Assembly (NCBI GenBank): GCA_017381035.1
Contig: JAFOCW010000044.1
Coordinates: 1-49,888, forward strand
Length of the DNA: 49,888 bases
Source: Clostridia bacterium
GTDB lineage: Bacteria; Bacillota; Clostridia; Oscillospirales; Acutalibacteraceae
Direction of reading: 5' to 3'
Below, in pieces: positions 8,700-17,482 of this stretch. Under the pieces are notes generated by a model. The model ran no database searches and had not been told where the DNA came from. It saw only the letters and a list, made by a program, of their open reading frames with translations. Made by a program: the position numbers and the translations under genes. Positions within the stretch are counted from its first letter, which is position 1; every line of letters begins with the position of its first letter.

Positions 8700-9677
8700 T
8701 TAGCAAATTCTCGGCAGTCCTTCGCCAATAAGTATGCCAACTTTTTTGCGGCCGCCAAGCGCCGTTTCCATAATAACTCCGTTTCCTGCCGTTACCGTAC
8801 CAATAATAGCGGCGTTTTCGCCGTATTTGCTTTGCTTAATAATGTTAAGCGCCTTTTCGGCATCTTCTTTCTTAACAGTGCAAACAAGCTTACCTTCGTT
8901 GCCCATGTGCATAATGTTAAGGCCTAAAAGCTTAACCAAAGATTTAACCTGCAAGCTTACGGGAATGGCCTCTTCTTCTATGGTAAAGCATTTGCCCGAA
9001 GCGTCGGCAAGCTCGTTTAAAACGGTGCCGAGACCGCCCCGTGTAACGTCGCGCATAGCGTGAACTTCAACGCCGCCGTCTTTAAGATTTTTTACAATAT
9101 CGCAAAGGGGGGCAACGTCGCTTGAAATATCGTTTTTAATGTTCATTCGGTGCGATAAAATTGCGGCGTGATGGTCGCCCATACTGCCCGAAACAATAAT
9201 AACGTCATCTTCTTCGCACTTGCTTGAAGCAAAATCTTCGCCTTCAATAAAGCCTACGCCCGAAGTGTTAATGTAAACGCCACCGTTTCCTTCAATAACC
9301 TTGGTGTCGCCTGCAACAATAATAACACCTGCTTCTTTTGCGGCAGATGCCATTGCGGCGGCAATAAGCTTAAGCGAGTTTATATCGGCGCCTTCTTCAA
9401 TAATAAAAGCGCTGGTTAAATATTTAGGTGTAGCGCCACGCATTAAAAGGTCGTTAACAGTGCCGCAAACGGCAAGTCTGCCAATGTTTCCACCCTTAAA
9501 GAACAAAGGGTTTACAACAAAACTGTCGGTTGTAACGGCAATTTTAGCCGCACCGCTAACCACTGCGCTGTCTTCCATCATATCAAGAACGTCGTTGTTA
9601 TACGAAGCGGCAAAAATTTTTTCTATCAGTTCTTTTGTAGACTGTCCGCCGCTACCGTGGGCAAGTGTAATTTTCAT
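8700..9677 (-). CDS. hypE: Hydrogenase maturation protein HypE
   Basis: 325 residues. HypE dehydrates a carbamoyl group on its own C-terminal cysteine to a thiocyanate, the cyanide source for the NiFe active site. The required tail is present (GLPRIC, ending in Cys325). The N-terminus MKITLAHGSGGQST and GDTKVIEGNGGVY motifs match the PurM-like ATP-binding fold. It lies five bases after hypD in the operon. Confidence 0.96.
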   Translation of the reverse strand: MKITLAHGSGGQSTKELIEKIFAASYNNDVLDMMEDSAVVSGAAKIAVTTDSFVVNPLFFKGGNIGRLAVCGTVNDLLMRGATPKYLTSAFIIEEGADINSLKLIAAAMASAAKEAGVIIVAGDTKVIEGNGGVYINTSGVGFIEGEDFASSKCEEDDVIIVSGSMGDHHAAILSHRMNIKNDISSDVAPLCDIVKNLKDGGVEVHAMRDVTRGGLGTVLNELADASGKCFTIEEEAIPVSLQVKSLVKLLGLNIMHMGNEGKLVCTVKKEDAEKALNIIKQSKYGENAAIIGTVTAGNGVIMETALGGRKKVGILIGEGLPRIC

Positions 9678-9682
9678 AAAGC

Positions 9683-10726
9683 TTATCCTTTTTTCATAAA
9701 GTAGTTAAAACAACTTCCCTCGTGCGATACCATACAGGCGCCAACGGGGGAAAGTGGGGTACAAACCTTTCCGAAAAGTGGGCATTCTTCGGGTCTTTTA
9801 AGACCCGTTATAACCTCTGCGCAAGAGCACCCTTTTGGCATAAAATCTTCGTAAAGACCGTCGCTTCCGGCATCGAAGCGGGAATACTCGTCTTTAAGCC
9901 TGATACCCGAATTCTCAATAACGCCAAGTCCGCGCCAGGCGGCAGGACAAGGCTCAAAATATTTTGAAGTTAAAGCGTAAGATTTTTCGTTGCGCTCTTT
10001 AGTAACGGCTTCGGTGTAAAGGTTTTTAACCACACCCTTGCCCTTAAGCTTGGTAAGCGCCCAAATAGCCGCAAGCAGCTGTTCACCTTCAAAGCCGGCA
10101 ACAACAAATGGAATACCGAATTTTTCGGCAAAGGGTACAAATATATCGCTGCCCGTAATAACGCTTACGTGGCCTGGGGCTATCATACCCGTAATATTAT
10201 TTTCGGCCGAAAGCACCCTGTCAATAACCTGCGGCATAGTTTTAAGGGCGCAAAGCAGTTTAATATTTTTAATGTCCTGCTTTATAATTTCATCTAATAA
10301 TACCGCATAAAGTGGGGTTGTGGTTTCAAAACCAACCGCCGCAAATACAAAGGTGGTTTCGGGTTCTTCTTTTGCTGTGTTTATAAGGTCAAGCGGAGAA
10401 TACACCATAAGAGTTCTGCCGCCTTGGGCCTTGGCATCGTGAAGTGAAATTTTACTGCCCCTTACCCTTATCATATCGCCAAAACTGCAAACGCAGATAC
10501 CGGGGGTGAGTGCGAGCTCGCACAGCTTATCGATATATGAAGCCACGGTAACACAAACGGGACAGCCGGGGCCGGTTATAAGGCGAATTTTGTCGGACAA
10601 CATACTTTCAATACCGTTTTCAACAATTGAAGCGGTGTGCGTACCGCAGACTTCCATTAAGGTAACCTGTTCACCGTCGTAAGTTTTTAGAAAAGCGGCA
10701 ATTTCTTTTATACTATTCATTTTCAA
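9683..10726 (-). CDS. hypD: Hydrogenase maturation protein HypD
   Basis: 347 residues. HypD is the [4Fe-4S] scaffold which, with HypC, holds the iron while CO and CN ligands are attached. The key motifs are present: VCGTHTASI (Cys27), GPGCPVCVT, and the cysteine-rich C-terminus GCSCAEVITG, ECPLFGKVC and GACMVSHEGSC. It overlaps hypC by 14 bases, indicating tight coupling. An alternative start at Met3 is equally possible. Confidence 0.96.
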   Translation of the reverse strand: MKMNSIKEIAAFLKTYDGEQVTLMEVCGTHTASIVENGIESMLSDKIRLITGPGCPVCVTVASYIDKLCELALTPGICVCSFGDMIRVRGSKISLHDAKAQGGRTLMVYSPLDLINTAKEEPETTFVFAAVGFETTTPLYAVLLDEIIKQDIKNIKLLCALKTMPQVIDRVLSAENNITGMIAPGHVSVITGSDIFVPFAEKFGIPFVVAGFEGEQLLAAIWALTKLKGKGVVKNLYTEAVTKERNEKSYALTSKYFEPCPAAWRGLGVIENSGIRLKDEYSRFDAGSDGLYEDFMPKGCSCAEVITGLKRPEECPLFGKVCTPLSPVGACMVSHEGSCFNYFMKKG

Positions 10727-10934
10727 TTTCCTTTATCATTTCAAAAAGCTCACGCATATTTTCGGCTTCGCTTTGGTCTAATTTCTGAATAACAAGACCT
10801 GCGTGAACAAGTACAAAATCGCCAACCTTAACGTCAACCACGCCCGTATGGGCACGTACAAGGTTTCCCGAAAAGTTAACGGTAGCAATACTATCTTCAA
10901 TTTTTTCAATTAAACCGGGGAGTGCAACGCACAT
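10713..10934 (-). CDS. hypC: Hydrogenase maturation chaperone HypC
   Basis: 73 residues. It starts MCVALPGLI with the essential Cys2 that carries the iron-ligand complex to the large subunit. The HypC/HupF family motif HAGLVIQKLDQ is present near residue 45. It lies three bases after hypF and overlaps hypD. Confidence 0.95.
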   Translation of the reverse strand: MCVALPGLIEKIEDSIATVNFSGNLVRAHTGVVDVKVGDFVLVHAGLVIQKLDQSEAENMRELFEMIKEIENE

Positions 10935-10937
10935 AAT

Positions 10938-13148
10938 TTATTCCTTTCCTGCAATGAAAAGTTGACCAAGGGCAATGCCCCCGTCGCCACACGGCACCTT
11001 TTCATTCAAATAAACCTTAAAACCGGCATCTGTTAGCTTTTCTTTTAAAAGCAGGGTCAGAATTCGGTTGTTTAAAGTACCGCCCGAAAGGGCGATTTTT
11101 TGCATATTTTGGTGTTTTGCAACCTTTGTTAAGCCTTCGGCTAAGGCAAGGTGGAAGCCTGCCGCCAAAGCGTAAGCATCGGCACCGCCGTCAAGGGCTT
11201 TTTTAATATCGCAAACAAGCTTTACCGTATCAAGCTCGTCTTTATTATAATCTAAATTAAGCGGGTAGGCAAGAATACCTTTTTTAGTGGCAAAACTTGC
11301 CGCATTTTCAAGGCTTACGGCGCACTGTCCTTCATAAAAATTATAGTTTCCGAAGCCTAAAAGACAGCATACTGCATCAAACAGTCTGCCACAGCTTGAA
11401 GAATAAACACAGTTAATGTTGTTTTTAAGTGCAGCCGCAACGATTTCGGCATCGCCTTTTGGCATAATGCTGTCGGGTATGTCCATTCCGCCTGCAATTA
11501 AATAGCAGGCAAGCGATTCTGCCGCATTTTTTGAAAGCTCGTCTCCGCCGCACATTTTAACGGTTTTAAGGTGGGCAACACGCTCATAGCTTTTGCCGCT
11601 GCAAAGCAGAACTTCTCCGCCCCAGACTTCGCCGTTTTCGCCGTAGCCCGTACCGTCGAGCGCAAAGCCTAAAACGGCATCTAAATTATGTTCTGCCATA
11701 ACCGATGCTATGTGTGCGTGGTGGTGCTGTACCTTAACAGAGCCTATTCCGTAAAGTTCTTCCGACAGTTTCGAACTGAAATATGCAGGGTGCATATCTG
11801 AAACTGTAACGTCGGGCTTAAAGCCAAACAGAGCCGATATGTGCTCGGCCGATTTTTTGTAAACTAAAGCACAGCCGTCGTCTTCCAAATCGCCAAAGTG
11901 CTGGGAAAGCACCGCCTTGCCGTTTTTGTAAAAGCCAAGGCAGGCTTTTAAGTCGCTGCCTGCCGCAAAAACAGTTTTTTCGCCAAGATTTACGGGAATA
12001 CTGGCGGGGGCAACGCCACGTCCACGCCTTACAATGTGGCTTTTGCCGTCAAGAACGTAGTAAATGGAATCGTCAAGCGACGTAATAATATCTCGGTCGT
12101 GGTATAAAACCCCGTCAAGATAGGGGGAGCTTTCATATATTTCGAGCATTGTTTTGTTGTCGGTAATAATGGGCTCGCCCGAAATATTTCCGCTTGTCAT
12201 AATAATAGTGCCAAGCTCTTTTGTAAGCATATACTGAACGGGGTTAGACGGCAGCATTGCACCTAAAAATCGGCTTCCGTTCGATGCACTTTCTAAAACG
12301 TCGTCCTTCTTTTCAATTAAAACAATAGGTCTTGAAGTGTCGCATAAAAGCTCTGTTTCAAGGTCGCCAAAAAAGCCAAAGTCTTTAATTTGCTCTATAT
12401 TATTAAACATAACTGCAAAAGGCTTTTGCTCACGAAGTTTTAGTTTACGCAATTTATCTATTGCCAAGGAATTGTCGGCAAGGCATACAAAATGGTAACC
12501 ACCAATGTCCTTAACGGCAACAACACCGCCGTTTTTAATGACTGTAATAGCGGAATCAATTGGGGAAGAAGCGACTTCCTTGCCTTTCCATTCAAGCCTT
12601 GGCCCACAGTCCTTGCAGGCAATGGTCTGTGCGTGCAAACGGCGGTCGGACGGGTTAGTATATTCTTGCTCACACTTTTTGCAAAGGGTAAATTTGCCCA
12701 TAAGGGTATTTTCACGGTCGTAGGGCAGTTTATTTATAATGGAATATCTGGGGCCGCAGGCCGCACAGCTAATAAAAGGGTGTAGGTGTCTGCGGTCAGA
12801 TTTATTTTCAAGTTCATTTAAGCATTTATCGCAGGTAGCAATATCGGGTATAATTTCGGGCAAAAAGCGGTCATCTTCGCCGCTTTCTATAATTGAAAAG
12901 CCTTCGCCCGTAAATTCTTTAGTATTGGTAATATCAACACTGTAAAACTTTGCCTCTTTAGGCAATAAAGAAACAAGGCGTCGGAGGAACTCCTCCGACA
13001 CCCGGTTATCACACTTAATGACAATTTCGGCATTTCCGCCAAGATTTTTTACGGTGCCCGAAAGTTGCATACTGTCTGCAACCTTCTTGCAACAGGGTCT
13101 GAAACCAACACCCTGTACGATACCGGTTATAAATATTCTTTTTGTCAT
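10938..13148 (-). CDS. hypF: Carbamoyltransferase HypF
   Basis: 736 residues. It makes carbamoyl-AMP from carbamoyl phosphate and transfers the carbamoyl group to HypE. Domains in order: acylphosphatase (residues 1-90, GIVQGVGFRP), two zinc fingers (CDKCLNE with SCAACGPRYS, CKKCEQEY with ACKDCGPRL; about 108-185), YrdC-like domain (about 200-380, with SGNISGEPI) and Kae1-like domain (about 390-736, with the HHHAHIASVMAEH metal motif). All parts of a full-length HypF are present. It overlaps hypA by four bases. Confidence 0.97.
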   Translation of the reverse strand: MTKRIFITGIVQGVGFRPCCKKVADSMQLSGTVKNLGGNAEIVIKCDNRVSEEFLRRLVSLLPKEAKFYSVDITNTKEFTGEGFSIIESGEDDRFLPEIIPDIATCDKCLNELENKSDRRHLHPFISCAACGPRYSIINKLPYDRENTLMGKFTLCKKCEQEYTNPSDRRLHAQTIACKDCGPRLEWKGKEVASSPIDSAITVIKNGGVVAVKDIGGYHFVCLADNSLAIDKLRKLKLREQKPFAVMFNNIEQIKDFGFFGDLETELLCDTSRPIVLIEKKDDVLESASNGSRFLGAMLPSNPVQYMLTKELGTIIMTSGNISGEPIITDNKTMLEIYESSPYLDGVLYHDRDIITSLDDSIYYVLDGKSHIVRRGRGVAPASIPVNLGEKTVFAAGSDLKACLGFYKNGKAVLSQHFGDLEDDGCALVYKKSAEHISALFGFKPDVTVSDMHPAYFSSKLSEELYGIGSVKVQHHHAHIASVMAEHNLDAVLGFALDGTGYGENGEVWGGEVLLCSGKSYERVAHLKTVKMCGGDELSKNAAESLACYLIAGGMDIPDSIMPKGDAEIVAAALKNNINCVYSSSCGRLFDAVCCLLGFGNYNFYEGQCAVSLENAASFATKKGILAYPLNLDYNKDELDTVKLVCDIKKALDGGADAYALAAGFHLALAEGLTKVAKHQNMQKIALSGGTLNNRILTLLLKEKLTDAGFKVYLNEKVPCGDGGIALGQLFIAGKE

Positions 13149-13486
13149 TCTGTTTCTATGCTATCAATAGCCATTTCCTTTCCGATTTCACTGGGAACAC
13201 CCGGGGTGCCGCAGTGGGGACATTCGAAGTGGAAGGGCTTTTTCATAAAGAGCTCGCCGCATTTGGGACACTTAAGCATGGACTTAACAGTGCGTACGGT
13301 TACGGGAACGTCTTCACAGCAGGTGCCCACAGCGTTTATTTCAATATTCATAATAACCGCTTCGGGTGAAAAGCCGCTTGATTCACCAATAACAAGGTTA
13401 ATTCTGGTAACTTTAGTATGTCCTCTTTCTTCAAGGGCCATCTGAGCGTGTTCAATAATATGAACGGCTTCGTGATGTTCGTGCAT
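13145..13486 (-). CDS. hypA: Hydrogenase nickel incorporation protein HypA
   Basis: 113 residues. The nickel-binding start MHE (His2) and the structural zinc site Cys73/Cys76/Cys89/Cys92 are both present. HypA delivers nickel to the large subunit, usually with the GTPase HypB. No hypB gene is found in this operon or window. The gene lies nine bases after the polyferredoxin gene. Confidence 0.95.
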   Translation of the reverse strand: MHEHHEAVHIIEHAQMALEERGHTKVTRINLVIGESSGFSPEAVIMNIEINAVGTCCEDVPVTVRTVKSMLKCPKCGELFMKKPFHFECPHCGTPGVPSEIGKEMAIDSIETE

Positions 13487-13495
13487 AAATTCACC

Positions 13496-14734
13496 TTATT
13501 TCATATCAATACATTTCTTGGGGCACTTGTAAGCGCAGATAGCGCAGTGAATACACTTTTCTTCGTCAACAACCCAAGTTTTATTTTCTCTGTCAACGGT
13601 AATAGCATCTTGAGGGCAAGCCTTTGAGCAAATACCGCAGAATACGCAGGCATCAAGGTTAGCATCGGGCATAGCCTCAACATCGTAGCCACTCTTAAAT
13701 TCGGGCTCGGTTGCTTCGGCCGCAGAAGAAGCCGACATATCAATACATTTTTTGGGGCATTTGTCTACGCAAAGGCCGCAGGAAACGCAAGCGTCAGCAT
13801 CAAGCTTCCAAACCTTGTTTGCACGGTCTACTGTAAGAGCGCCCTGGGGACAATTCTTAGCACAAAGTGTGCAGTAAACGCACTTATCAAGGTCGGCTTT
13901 GGGAAGGGATACGCTGTTGTCGGCAGCCTTTTCTTCAACTACGGCTAGTGCAGTTTCGGCGTCAACCATTGCAATACACTTTTTGGGGCACTTGTAATAA
14001 CAAATACCGCAGTGAATACATTTATCTTGGTTTACAACCCACTTCTTAGTATCTCTGTCAAGCTCAATTGCGCCCTGGGGACAAGCCGATGCACAAATGC
14101 CACAGTATACGCAGGCGCTAAGGTCAGCCTTGGGTAAATCGTCAACGCCGTAAGGAGCAAGCGGTGTATCGTTCTTGGTTTTATCTTCGCCCATTTCAAG
14201 ACACTTCTTGGGGCACTTTTCGGTGCAAAGACCGCAAGAAACGCAAAGGGTTTCGTCAAGCTTCCAGGACTTAGTAGCTCTGTCTACCGTAATAGCACCC
14301 TGGGGACAATTCTTAGCGCAAAGTCCACAGTAAACACAGGTGTCAAGGTCGCACGCAGGCATAGCGGCGCCCTTTTCTTCGGTTACTTCGGCTCCTGACT
14401 TAGTGAAGGTGTCAACGGTTTTTGTGGTGCTGGGTGCGGTGTAGTTAACGTCGGTTGAAAGAACCTTTTTAGGACAACCTACAACGCAGTTTTCACACTG
14501 TACACAGCCCATACGGTCAATAGACCAGGTGCCTTTATTTCTGTCTACCTTAATTGCGGCAGAAGGGCACTTCTTTTCGCAAAGACCGCAGAAAATGCAG
14601 TTGTCAATATCAATAACAATACTGCCTCTTGTGCGTTCGGGGTATTCCTTTTTATTGTAGGGGTAGCCGTATGTAGCAGGCTTTTTAAATAAAGCCTTTA
14701 AAACGCCACCCGTAAAAGAACCGTATTTGTTCAT
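13496..14734 (-). CDS. Ten-cluster polyferredoxin, EchF-like hydrogenase subunit
   Basis: 412 residues. The N-terminus (FKKPATYGYPYNKKEYPERTR split: FKKPATYGYP, then EYPERTRG) resembles EchF, the ferredoxin subunit that passes electrons to the group 4 hydrogenase. EchF normally carries two [4Fe-4S] clusters in under 200 residues. Here five tandem pairs of CxxCxxCxxxCP motifs occupy residues 46-90, 133-178, 208-253, 285-330 and 363-408, giving ten predicted clusters. Pairs 2 and 4 resemble each other (CVSCGLC second site), as do 3 and 5 (CIHCxIC second site), which suggests duplication of a two-pair module. The linkers are acidic and low in complexity. The gene lies between the large-subunit gene and hypA. 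Confidence 0.9.
   Translation of the reverse strand: MNKYGSFTGGVLKALFKKPATYGYPYNKKEYPERTRGSIVIDIDNCIFCGLCEKKCPSAAIKVDRNKGTWSIDRMGCVQCENCVVGCPKKVLSTDVNYTAPSTTKTVDTFTKSGAEVTEEKGAAMPACDLDTCVYCGLCAKNCPQGAITVDRATKSWKLDETLCVSCGLCTEKCPKKCLEMGEDKTKNDTPLAPYGVDDLPKADLSACVYCGICASACPQGAIELDRDTKKWVVNQDKCIHCGICYYKCPKKCIAMVDAETALAVVEEKAADNSVSLPKADLDKCVYCTLCAKNCPQGALTVDRANKVWKLDADACVSCGLCVDKCPKKCIDMSASSAAEATEPEFKSGYDVEAMPDANLDACVFCGICSKACPQDAITVDRENKTWVVDEEKCIHCAICAYKCPKKCIDMK
13511..14599 (-). repeat. Five tandem double-[4Fe-4S] units inside the polyferredoxin gene
   Basis: Units begin at residues 46, 133, 208, 285 and 363 of the protein, with a period of about 75-87 residues. Each has two four-cysteine sites joined by a DRxxKxWxxD-type bridge. 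Unit similarity alternates (2 with 4, 3 with 5). Confidence 0.9.
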
Positions 14735-14746
14735 TTTGCTTCCCCC

Positions 14747-15769
14747 TTATCTTTCGGTACAGCTTACGCAGGGGTCGATGGTAAGAACCAGAATCGGCAC
14801 GTCTGCGAAGTCGCAACCCTCAAGAATTTTTACGAGGGAAGGAATGTTAGCGAAGGTTGGGGTACGAACACGTGCTCTGTTAAGGAACTGTGTTCCGTTG
14901 CCACGGAAGTAGAATATAGCTTCGCCACGGGGTTGCTCAAGACGAACAAATGCTTCGCCGTTGGGGTTGCCCTTAACGTCTACTGAAACAGGACCTTCTG
15001 GGATTTTTGCAACAGCCTGACGAATGATATTGAAGGACTGGAAGATTTCATTAATACGAACTTCGCAACGAGAGAAGCTATCGCAGTCTTTTCCGGTAAT
15101 AATATCAAAATCAATGTCGCCATAAGCGGCATAGCCAAGCTTTCTTGTGTCGGACTCAATACCTGCGGCTCTCATCATGGGGCCAACGGCACCGTATAAA
15201 ACAGCATCTTCTTTTGTAAGAATACCAACGCCTTTAAGACGGTTAGCAACGGTGTAATCCTTTAAGAATACGTTGGTAAGCTGACGTACTTCTTCTTCCA
15301 TTTTGTCGAACATATCAACAAAGGTGCGAAGCATAGAGTTGTCCATATCTTTAAGAACGCCGCCGATTTTGTTAACCGAGAAAATAACACGGCCGCCGGT
15401 AGATGCTTCAAACATATCAAGAATGGTTTCTCTCATTCTCCAGCAGTGCATGAAAAGACTTTCAAAACCGAAAGCGTCGGCTAAAAGGCCAAGCCATAAA
15501 AGGTGGGAATGTAAACGGGACATTTCGCACCAAATAGTTCTAAGATATTTTGCTCTGTCGGGAATTTCAACGTCCATAATACGTTCAATAACGTACATAT
15601 AGTCGTGGAAATTACGTTTTTCAACTAATTTTTCAAGGCCTCTGTGAATAAAGCCGATAGAGGGTATAGCCTCAACCACCTTTTCGTCTTCAAGAACAAG
15701 GTCAAGGTGAATAGGTTCGGGAAGAACCGGATGTTGAGGTCCAAAAGGCACAATACTTCTTTTACTCAT
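14747..15769 (-). CDS. Group 4 [NiFe]-hydrogenase large subunit (EchE/NuoD-like), N-terminal metal motif missing
   Basis: 340 residues. It begins VPFGPQHPVLPEP and continues HRGLEKLVEKR, as in Ech-type large subunits. The C-terminus keeps TIDPCVSCTER with Cys334 and Cys337, half of the nickel ligands, and ends there without a cleavable tail, as in group 4 enzymes. The other half, an RxCGxC motif followed by a conserved His region, should follow YVIERI (residues 59-64). Instead the protein jumps directly to MDVEIPDRAKYLR. By memory of the family, about 19 residues are missing, exactly in frame. No other CxxC exists in the protein. Without L1 the Ni-Fe site cannot be fully coordinated. Operon position and Hyp genes otherwise indicate a working hydrogenase, so a real loss, an assembly error or a divergent non-hydrogenase relative all need weighing. 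Confidence 0.88.
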   Translation of the reverse strand: MSKRSIVPFGPQHPVLPEPIHLDLVLEDEKVVEAIPSIGFIHRGLEKLVEKRNFHDYMYVIERIMDVEIPDRAKYLRTIWCEMSRLHSHLLWLGLLADAFGFESLFMHCWRMRETILDMFEASTGGRVIFSVNKIGGVLKDMDNSMLRTFVDMFDKMEEEVRQLTNVFLKDYTVANRLKGVGILTKEDAVLYGAVGPMMRAAGIESDTRKLGYAAYGDIDFDIITGKDCDSFSRCEVRINEIFQSFNIIRQAVAKIPEGPVSVDVKGNPNGEAFVRLEQPRGEAIFYFRGNGTQFLNRARVRTPTFANIPSLVKILEGCDFADVPILVLTIDPCVSCTER

Positions 15770-15783
15770 AATTTAGTTCCTCC

Positions 15784-16122
15784 TTACTTAAACGGTGTTT
15801 CGACAGCAATGTCGTAAAGTTTGTTTTTATAGTCGAGTGCAATGTACTTTATCTTAATTCCGAAAAGCTCGCTCATTTCGTTTTCATAAAGGAAAGCATT
15901 GGGGAAGATAGCGGTAATACTTTCGATTTCGGTATCTTCATTTATGGAAATTTTGTAGTTGATAAATTCATAATCCTTTACGAAGGAATAAAGCAAATCA
16001 AATCCGTCCTTAGTGCGAACAGAGCAAATTTGAGATAAACGTGCTCCAATGCCCTTCATATCAAGAGCCATGAGGGAAAGATTTGAAAAATCGATAGTTG
16101 TTAATTTATAATCTTCTCTCAT
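15784..16122 (-). CDS. Ech hydrogenase subunit D (NuoC-like)
   Basis: 112 residues, soluble. It matches the short NuoC/30-kDa-like subunit that bridges the small and large hydrogenase subunits, with the late motif AIFPNAFLYENEMSELFGI followed by DYKNKLY, the counterpart of the complex I 30-kDa signature. The start overlaps the preceding stop by one base (TAATG). Identity is supported chiefly by order in the operon and the ENEMSELFGI segment. Confidence 0.87.
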   Translation of the reverse strand: MREDYKLTTIDFSNLSLMALDMKGIGARLSQICSVRTKDGFDLLYSFVKDYEFINYKISINEDTEIESITAIFPNAFLYENEMSELFGIKIKYIALDYKNKLYDIAVETPFK

Positions 16123-16577
16123 TATTTTTCCGCCCCTTTCTTTTTCTTAGCTTCCTTGAAAGCCTTCTGTTTTTCATCTAAAACGCCAAGTGCCTTAACA
16201 ACACCGTCGATAATTGCTTCGGGGCGTGCGGCACAGCCGGGAACGTACACGTCAACCGGAATAGCCTTGTCAACGCCACCTATAATGTTGTATGCATCTT
16301 TGAAAACGCCGCCGTTGCAGGCGCAAATTCCAACTGCAACAACAACCTTAGGCTCGGGCATTTGGTCGTAAAGCTGTTTAACAACTGCCTTGTTCTTTTC
16401 GTTTATACCGCCGGTAACAAGGAAAATGTCGGCGTGCTTGGGGTTACCTGTGTTAATAATACCAAAACGTTCAACGTCGTAAACAGGGGTAAGACAAGCA
16501 AGAACTTCAATATCGCATCCGTTACAGCTGGAGCCGTCGTAATGAAGAAGCCAAGGTGATTTTGTAATTTTAGCCAT
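16122..16577 (-). CDS. Ech hydrogenase small subunit (EchC/NuoB-like)
   Basis: 151 residues. It carries the proximal [4Fe-4S] cluster: GSSCNGCDIE (Cys18, Cys21), GICACNGG (Cys85 or Cys87) and VPGCAARPE (Cys115). These are the four ligands of the group 4 small subunit. A lysine-rich tail follows residue 140. Unlike the large subunit, nothing essential is missing. It overlaps the NuoC-like gene by one base. Confidence 0.93.
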   Translation of the reverse strand: MAKITKSPWLLHYDGSSCNGCDIEVLACLTPVYDVERFGIINTGNPKHADIFLVTGGINEKNKAVVKQLYDQMPEPKVVVAVGICACNGGVFKDAYNIIGGVDKAIPVDVYVPGCAARPEAIIDGVVKALGVLDEKQKAFKEAKKKKGAEK

Positions 16578-16591
16578 ATCTTTGTCCTCCC

Positions 16592-17482
16592 TTAAAAAAT
16601 GTATTCCAATACAAGCAGATTAAGTCCGCCGCAAACAATGGTAACACCCCAGGCGAGTTTTACCATAAGCTCCCACTTAACACGTGCGCTTATGTTATCA
16701 ATAATTGTTTCAAGGAAATAAACAACTATTGCAGCACCTACGGCTAAGGGAATGCTCCACCAATCGTTCGATAAGAAGAATAATGCTACAACACCAAGCA
16801 AGAAGGTGTTTTCATACCAGTGTGCAACCTCAATCATACCAAGGTTTCTGCCCGATAAGTCGGTGGTAACACCCTTAACAAGCTCTTGGTGAGCGTGGTG
16901 TGAAGTAGAAATATCGAAGGGCGATTTTCTGAACTTAATTGTAAGAATGAATAAGAAGCCAATAAAGATACCGGGAAGGTATACAATGGAAGGAATATCG
17001 CCCGAAGCAATATCAACAATCTTAAAGCTTCCTTGTCCGCCGTTCATAATTTGTGTGGACATATAAAAACCAACGGCGGTAATAAGTACCATAGGCTCGT
17101 AAGCTAACATCTGCATCATTTCACGCTGAGCACCCATTGTAGACATTGCCGAGTTTGAAGAAGTTGCGGCAAATACTAAGAACATAGCAGCAGTTGAAAG
17201 TGCAAGGAAAACAAGAAGAATGTCAACGCCTGCAAAGAAAAGTGCGCCGGTAAGCACCATTAAAATTAAGAAACTGAAGGCGATTACAAACTGTCCGCCG
17301 TTAAGGGCTAAGGTTTCTTTAGAAAACAGCTTTGCAACGTCATAAAAAGGCTGGAAAACCGAAGGTCCGCGTCTGCCTTGCATACGGGCAGAAAATTTGC
17401 GGTCAAGTCCTGCAAGGAGTCCTGCGACAAGGGCGCCGAGAACAATATAAATTATAGCAGCTAAAGCTCTTATAGTTGTCAT
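16592..17482 (-). CDS. Ech hydrogenase membrane subunit B (NuoH-like)
   Basis: 296 residues with about eight membrane segments. It has the NuoH/HycD family marks GLDRKFSARMQGRRGPSVFQ (residues about 25-44), which contact the quinone/ferredoxin module in relatives, and the acidic-loop motif SPFDISTSHHAHQELVKGV. It anchors the hydrogenase module and links it to ion translocation. The start overlaps the upstream stop by one base (TAATG). Confidence 0.94.
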   Translation of the reverse strand: MTTIRALAAIIYIVLGALVAGLLAGLDRKFSARMQGRRGPSVFQPFYDVAKLFSKETLALNGGQFVIAFSFLILMVLTGALFFAGVDILLVFLALSTAAMFLVFAATSSNSAMSTMGAQREMMQMLAYEPMVLITAVGFYMSTQIMNGGQGSFKIVDIASGDIPSIVYLPGIFIGFLFILTIKFRKSPFDISTSHHAHQELVKGVTTDLSGRNLGMIEVAHWYENTFLLGVVALFFLSNDWWSIPLAVGAAIVVYFLETIIDNISARVKWELMVKLAWGVTIVCGGLNLLVLEYIF

